A stretch of DNA of 52,720 nt. Source: Crocinitomicaceae bacterium. GTDB taxonomy: Bacteria > Bacteroidota > Bacteroidia > Flavobacteriales_D > Crocinitomicaceae. Shown here piece after piece: positions 1 to 6,336 of the stretch. The notes beneath the pieces are model-generated. The model worked only from the letters and a program-made list of their open reading frames with translations, did no database searches and was not told the origin of the DNA. The DNA is taken from contig JALQYQ010000024.1 of NCBI GenBank assembly GCA_023262855.1, positions 1-52,720 on the forward strand, read 5' to 3'. The position numbers and the translations under genes are program-made. How positions within the stretch are numbered: the stretch's first letter is position 1; each line of letters starts with the position of its first letter.

Positions 1-2
1 AC

Positions 3-524
3 AAACATTCGATCCTTATTTTCTATTACAAAATCGCTTGTTTATTTATCGGCTGTGGAAAATTCAAAATTGCCGTCAAATGGTTGAATAAAATTTACAA
101 TGAAAAACAAATTGATTTGCGTGAAGATATTTTGGCTTTCACGCGGATACTTTTATTGGTTTGTCATTACGAAATGGGCAATGAATCCTTGGTAGAGTCC
201 AATATTCGTTCAACCTATCGTTATTTTTCAAAAAAAGGTCAAATTAGTGAGTATCAACGAAATATTTTGGAATTTGTTCGCTACTTGTTTAGTGAGCCGT
301 CTGAGAAAAATGTTCATCGTCAGTTCATTCGCTTGAAAGAAAGAATGATTGAATTAGAGAACAATCCATTCGAGAAAAAAGCATTCATGTATTTCGATAT
401 TATTTCCTGGTTAGATAGTAAAATTTTGAAGCGACCAATTGAATTGGTTACGCGCGAAAATGCAGTTAAACGATTGCGAACGTCACAAAACAAAAACGCT
501 GAAAGTTTCCCATCAGCGCTTTAA
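3..524 (+). CDS. C-terminal part of a helical TPR-like protein (5' end outside window)
   Basis: The reading frame is open from the first in-frame codon to a TAA at 522-524, and the only start-like codon inside (a TTG at 84) lies in the middle of a continuous helix, so the gene almost certainly begins before the window. The visible 173 residues are rich in Leu, Ile, Tyr, Arg and Lys and look all-helical. The first stretch, with the pattern YYKIACLFIGCGKFKIAVKW, resembles one helical hairpin of a tetratricopeptide repeat. No catalytic motif is visible. Many Flavobacteriales carry long helical repeat proteins of unknown role, and this may be one; the function is not known. Its last codons overlap a hairpin that probably ends transcription of the convergent gene at 544-882. 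Confidence 0.6.
   Translation, partial: KHSILIFYYKIACLFIGCGKFKIAVKWLNKIYNEKQIDLREDILAFTRILLLVCHYEMGNESLVESNIRSTYRYFSKKGQISEYQRNILEFVRYLFSEPSEKNVHRQFIRLKERMIELENNPFEKKAFMYFDIISWLDSKILKRPIELVTRENAVKRLRTSQNKNAESFPSAL
488..521 (-). terminator. Probable intrinsic terminator of the septoil-knot gene
   Basis: On the minus strand the stem CGCTGA / TCAGCG, extended outward by G-T and A-T pairs, closes a ten-base loop and is followed by TTTTTGTTTTG. It lies 23 bases after the stop of the leftward gene at 544. It sits inside the last codons of the convergent rightward gene. Confidence 0.6.
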
Positions 525-543
525 TAGTATAAAAATATGTCGA

Positions 544-882
544 TTAATACATTTCTGCTTTTTTGGAACTGTTCTTCCAACCAGCTTTGTATTCCGCATC
601 AACAAAGTAAATTTTAATATCAGCCTTGTATTCTGCATCTACAAAATACACTTTCTTTTTTGCTTTATATTCTGCATCCACAAAATACCATTTACCGTCA
701 TTATCTCCTGCTTTATATTCCGCATCTTCTTTGTAAACCAACAAATCAGCTTTGTATTCGGCATCAACAACATAGACTTTAACATCAGCTTTATATTCTG
801 CGTCTACAGAATACACTTTTTGAGCATTTACAGCTGAAGTCCCAGCAAATGTCAATGCAACGAGTAGTAAGAATTTTTTCAT
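544..882 (-). CDS. Secreted repeat protein, predicted 7(1) septoil-knot family (former DUF6150)
   Basis: This 112-residue protein has a clear Sec signal peptide (residues 1-20, ending AVNA before QKV). The rest is six near-identical strands, each a short hydrophobic run (KVYSV, VKVYVV, LLVYKE, KWYFV, KKVYFV, IKIYFV) followed by the hexapeptide DAEYKA, at residues 27, 40, 53, 69, 82 and 95. The spacing is 13 residues except for a 16-residue step that contains a GDNDGKW loop. It ends WKNSSKKAEMY. From memory this pattern, including the loop between units 3 and 4 and the GW-N-KK-MY ending, is that of the Bacteroidota family named '7(1) septoil knot domain', in which structure prediction gives a deep seven-crossing knot. 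The cellular role is unknown; it should be periplasmic or surface-exposed. No lipobox or T9SS tail is seen. Family assignment is good, knot topology is inferred. Confidence 0.85.
   Translation of the reverse strand: MKKFLLLVALTFAGTSAVNAQKVYSVDAEYKADVKVYVVDAEYKADLLVYKEDAEYKAGDNDGKWYFVDAEYKAKKKVYFVDAEYKADIKIYFVDAEYKAGWKNSSKKAEMY
583..804 (-). repeat. Six coding repeats with a 39-base period
   Basis: Six copies of the DAEYKA-coding unit lie within the septoil-knot gene, with four 39-base steps and one 48-base step. The copies encode the same hexapeptide but use different codons: GAT or GAC, GCG, GCA or GCC, TAC or TAT, AAA or AAG, GCT or GCA. They are therefore old, protein-level repeats rather than a fresh DNA duplication. 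Confidence 0.9.
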
Positions 883-928
883 TTCGATCGATTTTAAGCT
901 AAATCTACAGATAATAATTGAGAATTTT

Positions 929-1378
929 TTACTTCTTAGGTAGAATTAGCTCGATTTCAACACGACGATTGCGTTCCTTGTCTTGTTCTGATTTCTCAAC
1001 TTTCACAATTGGTTCATCGAAAGATTTGCCAACGTAACTCATTTGAGTTCGCTCAACATTCAACTTCAACAAATGCTTGTAAACTGCACGTGCTCGTTTG
1101 GTTGACAGTCGTTCAGCGGGACCACAGCAAACATGCCCTTCGATAATAATTGAATAATTTGGGTTTTCGCGCAAATAATCCGCCAGCACTTTTAATCTCA
1201 AACGGCTTACATGACTAATATTCGCACTTACATTTTCGTAATGAATAACGATTGGAAAACTGAGTGGCGCGTCTCGAAATGGATTATCGAGCGTGTCGTT
1301 TTTTTGAGAAAAAACTCCTGTTGGGAATAAACAGAGCAAAATGACAAAATAGGTTTTAAGTATTTTGAAATTTTTCAT
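929..1378 (-). CDS. Secreted OmpA-like C-terminal domain protein, divergent
   Basis: A 149-residue protein with a signal peptide (residues 1-24, ending GVFS before Q) and one OmpA/MotB-type domain at about residues 65-147. The domain shows IIIEGHV (77-83), LSTKRARAVYKHLL (91-104) and the closing NRRVEIEL (137-144). In typical members the loop reads GHTD and the Asp binds diaminopimelate of peptidoglycan. Here the positions read GHVCCGPAERLS, so the Asp is replaced by Cys and the loop is about four residues shorter, although the paired Arg (R95) remains. Peptidoglycan binding may be lost or changed, and the adjacent cysteines could form a disulfide or bind metal. The start codon overlaps the topB stop (ATGA), so translation is likely coupled to topB. 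Confidence 0.75.
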   Translation of the reverse strand: MKNFKILKTYFVILLCLFPTGVFSQKNDTLDNPFRDAPLSFPIVIHYENVSANISHVSRLRLKVLADYLRENPNYSIIIEGHVCCGPAERLSTKRARAVYKHLLKLNVERTQMSYVGKSFDEPIVKVEKSEQDKERNRRVEIELILPKK

Positions 1379-3504
1379 TCTAGTCCAACGTTAAAACTTC
1401 CATCTAAAACTAATTTTGCATTCACAGGTTCAGTTTTTCCTGGAACAATTAATCCTTTAATGGAACCGGTTTTTCCTTTTTGAATAAGGTCTAATAATTG
1501 TCCTTCCGTTAGTTTTTTGCCTAATAATTCAAATGGAATTTTGAATCCACATTCTTTGAAATTGGAGCAACCAACAGCAGACTTACCTTTCATTAATTTG
1601 GCATTCTTACATTTCGGGCAATCGAGATTTTCTAGTTCAATTTTTTCTTTTGGTTGACGTGGGGTACGTGTTGCTTTTGGTTTTTCCACAACCGCATTCG
1701 GATCGTGAATTTCAATCTTACGGTAGGAGTTGAAAATTACTTCGTCCGTTAATTCACGCACCATTTTGAAAAGTTCTTGCTTGAATACTTCTAATTCATA
1801 TTCGCCTTTTTCGATTAATCGAAGTTTTCGTTCCCAATTTCCTGTGAGTTCTGGACTTTTCAATAATTCATTTTGAATCGTATCAATCAAATCCATTCCT
1901 GTTGGTGTGGCAAGAATGTTTTTGCGATTTTTCTCAATGTATCTTCTACGGAAAAGTGTCTCTATGATATTTGCGCGCGTTGAAGGTCGGCCAATCCCGT
2001 TATCTTTCATTAAATCACGCATTTCTTCGTCTTCCACTTGGCGTCCAGCGGTTTCCATTGCACGTAACAAAGTTGCTTCTGTGTATGGTTTTGGAGGTGA
2101 AGTTTTTCCTTTATGTATTAGTGGTGCATGCGGACCTTTTTCTCCTTCAACAAAAGTTGGCAGAACACGCTCTTCATCGTCTTTCTTTTTGGAATCTGAA
2201 TCACTGTTATCAGTTGCTTGATCTGAATAAATGATTCTCCATCCAGGTTCAAGGATTTGTTTTCCCGTAACTTTAAAGTCAAGCGTTCCTACTTTCGCCA
2301 AAACCGTTGTCGTAGAAATCTTACATTCAGGATAAAAAACAGCAATAAAACGACGTGCAATCAAGTCATACACTTGTTGTTCAGCCGGAGTAATGCCACT
2401 TGGATTTACACCTGTCGGAATAATCGCATGGTGATCGGTTACTTTTTTATCGTCGAAAACTGTTTTTGGTTTCGGGATTGGAGCTTGTAACAATGGAGCT
2501 GTAAAGCGCGAATAATATTGCATTCCTCGTAAAATCCCTTCTACTTTCGGATGAATATCTTCGGATAGATAAGTCGTATCAACACGCGGATAAGTAACGA
2601 TTTTCTTTTCGTACAAGGATTGAACATGCTTCAACGTGTCATCAGCAGAAAACCCAAATTTCTTGTTGGCTTCTACTTGTAAACCTGTCAAATCAAACAA
2701 GCGTGGATTCCCTTCTTTTCCTTCTTTTTGTTCAAAGGAAGTGACTTCGAATTCATGTTGTTTTAAATATTCTAATCCTTTGTTTGCCTTTTCTTCAGAA
2801 GTCAGGCGGTCGATTTGGCACAAAAATTCTGTATCGCGGTAAACAGTTTTTAATTCCCAATAATCTGCCGATTTAAACGCATTGATTTCCTTTTGACGTT
2901 GTACGATCATTGCTAGGGTTGGTGTTTGAACACGCCCAATGGACAACGTTGCTTTTCCTTGTCCAAACTTCTTTGTAAAAGCACGAGTAGCATTAATTCC
3001 TAATAACCAATCGCCAATTGCACGAGCTGAACCCGCAGCATATAAATTATCGTATTGTTTTCCGTCTTTTAATTTTTGAAATCCTTCCTTAATCGCTTCT
3101 TCTGTCAATGAGGAAATCCAAAGACGTTGAACTGGTTTGTTGCATTTTGCTTTTAACAAAACCCAACGCTGAATTAGTTCTCCTTCTTGTCCAGCATCCC
3201 CGCAATTGATTACCGAATCACATTGAGCAACAAGGTTTTCGATACATTTGAATTGTTTTTGGATTCCGGCATCATCTACGACTTTTATTCCAAAATTTTG
3301 AGGTATAATTGGTAAATCTTCCAATTTCCACCATTTCCAATTTTCTTTGTAATCGTGTGGTTCTTTGAGTGTACACAAGTGACCAAAAGTCCAACTTACC
3401 CAATAGCCATTTCCTTCCCAGTAGCCTTCCTTTCTAGACTTGGCTCCAAGGATTTCCGCTATGTCTTTCGCTACGGATGGCTTTTCGGCTATACACAATA
3501 TCAT
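1375..3504 (-). CDS. topB: DNA topoisomerase III (type IA)
   Basis: A 709-residue type IA topoisomerase, which cuts one DNA strand, passes another through and reseals, and so decatenates replication and recombination intermediates. The Toprim fold starts at residue 1 (CIAEKPSVAKDIA) with the acidic cluster GDAGQEGE near residues 102-108. The catalytic Tyr is Y312 in YPRVDTTYL. SIGRVQTPTLA at about 188-198 is the usual DNA-gate motif. The C-terminal end has a four-Cys zinc-type motif (C629, C632, C646, C652) and a Toprim-associated C-terminal repeat. The length fits chromosomal Bacteroidota TopB. RecQ, its common partner in resolving DNA junctions, lies 35 kb away in this window. The gene follows folA by 24 bases and overlaps the downstream OmpA-like gene by four bases. 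Confidence 0.95.
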   Translation of the reverse strand: MILCIAEKPSVAKDIAEILGAKSRKEGYWEGNGYWVSWTFGHLCTLKEPHDYKENWKWWKLEDLPIIPQNFGIKVVDDAGIQKQFKCIENLVAQCDSVINCGDAGQEGELIQRWVLLKAKCNKPVQRLWISSLTEEAIKEGFQKLKDGKQYDNLYAAGSARAIGDWLLGINATRAFTKKFGQGKATLSIGRVQTPTLAMIVQRQKEINAFKSADYWELKTVYRDTEFLCQIDRLTSEEKANKGLEYLKQHEFEVTSFEQKEGKEGNPRLFDLTGLQVEANKKFGFSADDTLKHVQSLYEKKIVTYPRVDTTYLSEDIHPKVEGILRGMQYYSRFTAPLLQAPIPKPKTVFDDKKVTDHHAIIPTGVNPSGITPAEQQVYDLIARRFIAVFYPECKISTTTVLAKVGTLDFKVTGKQILEPGWRIIYSDQATDNSDSDSKKKDDEERVLPTFVEGEKGPHAPLIHKGKTSPPKPYTEATLLRAMETAGRQVEDEEMRDLMKDNGIGRPSTRANIIETLFRRRYIEKNRKNILATPTGMDLIDTIQNELLKSPELTGNWERKLRLIEKGEYELEVFKQELFKMVRELTDEVIFNSYRKIEIHDPNAVVEKPKATRTPRQPKEKIELENLDCPKCKNAKLMKGKSAVGCSNFKECGFKIPFELLGKKLTEGQLLDLIQKGKTGSIKGLIVPGKTEPVNAKLVLDGSFNVGLE

Positions 3505-3528
3505 TTTGGAGTGATTAGAGACTAGAAA

Positions 3529-4041
3529 TTAGTGATTAGACTTTGAATACTGTTTTATCTCAAATGAGGCTTCGTGCTTGTCGTCAATTTCATGTGTTGC
3601 AAGTATTTTGACATTCCAATTTTCCTCATTGAATTCTGGAAAAAATGTATCAGCACCATAGATTTTAGCAACATGCGTAATGAACAGTTCATCCGCACAA
3701 TCCAAGGCTAAAGCTTGGCGGTATATTTCGCCGCCACCGATAATAAAAACTGTTCGTTCAGTTTCATTTTTATAATAATCCAAACACGCTTCAAGTGAAT
3801 GAAAAACCTGACATCCTTCAGCAGTGAAATCTTGATTTCGCGTTAAAACGACATTTTCACGATTTGGTAAAGGTCGAAATCGTTCAGGAATAGAATCGTA
3901 ATTCTTTCTTCCCATCACAACAATTTGACCCGATGTAGATTCTTTGAAGAATTTCATATCAGCGGGAAGGTTCCACATCAAATCATTGTTTTTTCCAATT
4001 CCTCGTTCGCTATCCATCGCGACAATCAATGCTACTTTCAT
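3529..4041 (-). CDS. folA: Dihydrofolate reductase
   Basis: A 170-residue DHFR that reduces dihydrofolate to tetrahydrofolate with NADPH in the cytosol. Diagnostic parts are the N-terminal strand ending in GIGKNNDLMWNLPADMKFF, with the substrate-binding acid at D28; the NADPH-binding VVMGRKNYDSIP; and VFIIGGGEIYRQAL, which carries the conserved Gly-Gly pair. The gene overlaps the upstream CapA-like gene by ATGA and lies about 1.4 kb downstream of thyA in the same direction. This makes sense because thymidylate synthase turns tetrahydrofolate into dihydrofolate, which FolA recycles. Length and motifs are normal, and nothing suggests a plasmid-borne trimethoprim-resistant form. Confidence 0.95.
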   Translation of the reverse strand: MKVALIVAMDSERGIGKNNDLMWNLPADMKFFKESTSGQIVVMGRKNYDSIPERFRPLPNRENVVLTRNQDFTAEGCQVFHSLEACLDYYKNETERTVFIIGGGEIYRQALALDCADELFITHVAKIYGADTFFPEFNEENWNVKILATHEIDDKHEASFEIKQYSKSNH

Positions 4042-5414
4042 TCGTTGATGATGTTAAATTCTTTCGGTGTTACAAATACCACTTTCAAATCTGTTCCTTG
4101 TTGACAATCTTCTAAAAATCGTTTCTCTCCAATCGCCGCTTCTTTTGAGTTAAAAACACCATAAACAAAGGCATAAGTTCCATCTGCTTTAATGATTTTT
4201 CTTACTTCTGTTTTTAAAGATGTTTTATAAATGGAAGGAATCGTTGTATTCGAACTTTCACTCACACAAACGCCATAGAAACCAGTCAAGAAAGATTTGT
4301 ATTGCTGTCCAATTTCACTTTCCTCGGTGACTTTAAATTCAGTTGTTCCGAGACTGTGTTCCGAGAATAATGCACGACTATCGCTGAAAAACTCTTTCAT
4401 GGATGCGCTTTCTGTTTCGTTCAAGAAGTCTGGACGGTATTTCTCGTAAGCAAATTCAGGTAAAATGTAATAATATTTAATTGCTTGTTCTTGTTTGATG
4501 TGAACATAAGCAAAGGTGTGATGTGTTTCTTTTAAAGAAATTTTACCTTCATTTTTCTGTAAGGTTGTTCCCACCATTAAACCACCGTTTTTGTAGCGAT
4601 CGCGCTGATTTGAAACATAATTACCCAAGGACCAAACGGTTAATTTCTGCTTTCCGTTGACTGCTTTTTGTTGTATCGGTTGAATCACATGTGGATGACT
4701 TCCAATCACCATGTCAACTCCTAATTCATAGCAGTATTTTTCGTAGTTTTTTTGGTAAGCATTTGGTAATGTTTGGTATTCAGTACCCCAGTGCATCGTG
4801 CAAATGATGTATTCTGCCCCTTGTTTTTTAGCTTTCTCGATATCTTTCTTAATTACCGCACTATCGATATAATTGATGATTAATGGCGCTGCTACAGTAA
4901 TACCATTTGTTCCGTAAGTGTAATTTAAAATGGCAACTTTCATCCCATTTTCTTCAAGCATCAGTGGGTAATTTTTATCGCGTTCTGCTTTGTTTCGAAA
5001 TGTTCCAGTGTGCTTAATACCTAATTGATCCAATACATCCAACGTACGAATGACACCTTTTGCGCCACCATCGCACGAATGATTGTTACATGTTAAAAGC
5101 ACATCAAAACCTGCGTTTTTCAATGCTGGAGAAAGTTCGTCGGGTGCAGAAAATTGAGGGTAACCACTATAAGGTTTTCCTGCATGCGTCACTTCTAAAT
5201 TCGCGATAGCAATATCGTGTGATTCAATAATTGGTTTTACAAATTGAAATCCAGCATCGTAATCGTAAGAGTCTGTTTTCTCATTGCGAGCAGCATTGAT
5301 CTGCGGACCATGTGACATAACATCTCCCGCGAAAAGGAAGGATAGTTCATTTTTCTCTTGTCCAACGACAATGAATGAAAAACAAAACCCAATAAATGCT
5401 AATGCGATTTTCAT
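4038..5414 (-). CDS. CapA-family putative metallophosphoesterase with SPOR-like C-terminus
   Basis: A 458-residue exported protein with a signal peptide (about residues 1-18). The CapA/PgsA fold (poly-gamma-glutamate capsule type, related to metallophosphatases) spans about 24-330 and carries the metal-site motifs LFAGDVM (27-33), IANLEV (70-75), LLTCNNHSCDGG (106-117), CTMHWGTEY and GSHPHVIQP. The final 85 residues or so (YGVCVSE ... AFVYGVFNSKEAA ... DLKVVFV) look like a SPOR domain, which in known families binds denuded septal peptidoglycan. No other capsule genes are nearby, so gamma-glutamate polymer synthesis should not be assumed; a cell-wall phosphatase or ligase role is equally possible. 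It overlaps folA by four bases and lies 43 bases after thyA. Confidence 0.75.
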   Translation of the reverse strand: MKIALAFIGFCFSFIVVGQEKNELSFLFAGDVMSHGPQINAARNEKTDSYDYDAGFQFVKPIIESHDIAIANLEVTHAGKPYSGYPQFSAPDELSPALKNAGFDVLLTCNNHSCDGGAKGVIRTLDVLDQLGIKHTGTFRNKAERDKNYPLMLEENGMKVAILNYTYGTNGITVAAPLIINYIDSAVIKKDIEKAKKQGAEYIICTMHWGTEYQTLPNAYQKNYEKYCYELGVDMVIGSHPHVIQPIQQKAVNGKQKLTVWSLGNYVSNQRDRYKNGGLMVGTTLQKNEGKISLKETHHTFAYVHIKQEQAIKYYYILPEFAYEKYRPDFLNETESASMKEFFSDSRALFSEHSLGTTEFKVTEESEIGQQYKSFLTGFYGVCVSESSNTTIPSIYKTSLKTEVRKIIKADGTYAFVYGVFNSKEAAIGEKRFLEDCQQGTDLKVVFVTPKEFNIINE

Positions 5415-5457
5415 AATCGAACCCCTCTAACTTCTAGCTCTATTTTCTTATTTCCGA

Positions 5458-6252
5458 TTAAACAGCAACTGCTGCTTTGATATGTGGATGCGGATCGTAA
5501 TTCACCAATTCGAAATCTTCATACGTAAATCCAAAAATATCTTTCACATTTGGATTGATTTTCATTGTTGGTAAAGGACGAATATCACGTGATAATTGAA
5601 GTTGTGCTTGTTCTATGTGGTTCGAATATAAATGTGCATCACCAAACGTGTGAATGAATTCTCCAACTTCTAAATCACATACTTGAGCAACCATCATTGT
5701 CAACAAAGCATAAGAAGCAATATTGAATGGAACACCTAAAAATGTATCGGCACTGCGTTGATACAATTGACAACTTAATTTTCCATCCGCTACATAAAAT
5801 TGAAACAATGAATGACATGGAGGAAGCGCCATGTTGTCAACGTCCGCAACGTTCCAAGCAGATACAATCAAACGACGCGAATCTGGATTTTTTTTGATTG
5901 AATTAATCAAGTTCGTGATTTGATCAATTGTACCACCGTCTTTTGCTGGCCAACTTCTCCATTGATGTCCGTAAACAGGACCCAAATCTCCATTTTCATC
6001 CGCCCATTCATCCCAAATAGAAACGTTATTGTCTTTTAAAAACTTAATGTTTGTATCGCCTTGAAGAAACCACAACAATTCAATGATAATTGAACGTAAA
6101 TGCAATTTTTTAGTCGTTACAACTGGAAACCCTTTTGCTAAATCAAAACGCATTTGGTACCCAAAAACTGAAATTGTTCCCGTCCCAGTGCGGTCTTCTT
6201 TTTTTGTTCCGTTGTCTAAAATATGCTGTAATAAATCGTGGTATTGCTTCAT
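5458..6252 (-). CDS. thyA: Thymidylate synthase
   Basis: A 264-residue ThyA, the same length as the E. coli enzyme. It methylates dUMP to dTMP using 5,10-methylene-tetrahydrofolate and releases dihydrofolate. The catalytic Cys is C146 in [13 protein letters not shown]. The phosphate-binding [11 protein letters not shown] and the conserved [19 protein letters not shown] are present, and GDAHLY precedes the C-terminal region. The usual C-terminal Val is kept in AAVAV. The folate-recycling partner folA is two genes downstream, so dTMP supply is clustered here. The start gives the expected MKQYHDLL N-terminus. Confidence 0.97.
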   Translation of the reverse strand: MKQYHDLLQHILDNGTKKEDRTGTGTISVFGYQMRFDLAKGFPVVTTKKLHLRSIIIELLWFLQGDTNIKFLKDNNVSIWDEWADENGDLGPVYGHQWRSWPAKDGGTIDQITNLINSIKKNPDSRRLIVSAWNVADVDNMALPPCHSLFQFYVADGKLSCQLYQRSADTFLGVPFNIASYALLTMMVAQVCDLEVGEFIHTFGDAHLYSNHIEQAQLQLSRDIRPLPTMKINPNVKDIFGFTYEDFELVNYDPHPHIKAAVAV

Positions 6253-6336
6253 CTCTTTTGTTTCAATTCAAGACTTCGAATTTACAAAAAACGGAGCTTT
6301 GTTTTGCAGGAAGTTATTAAGAAATTCAAGGAATTA

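Noticed and set aside
583..804. Regular 39-base repeats resembling a CRISPR array
   Set aside because: The repeats are coding, have no separate spacers, and the period is that of 13 residues; no cas genes are near.
439..837. A 132-residue plus-strand frame with repeated FIFCIYKI-like units
   Set aside because: It is the antisense of the septoil-knot repeats, and its periodicity comes entirely from them.
1375..3504. Topoisomerase III as a sign of an integrative conjugative element
   Set aside because: No integrase, relaxase or transfer genes are near; neighbours are folA, thyA and other core genes, and chromosomal topB is common.
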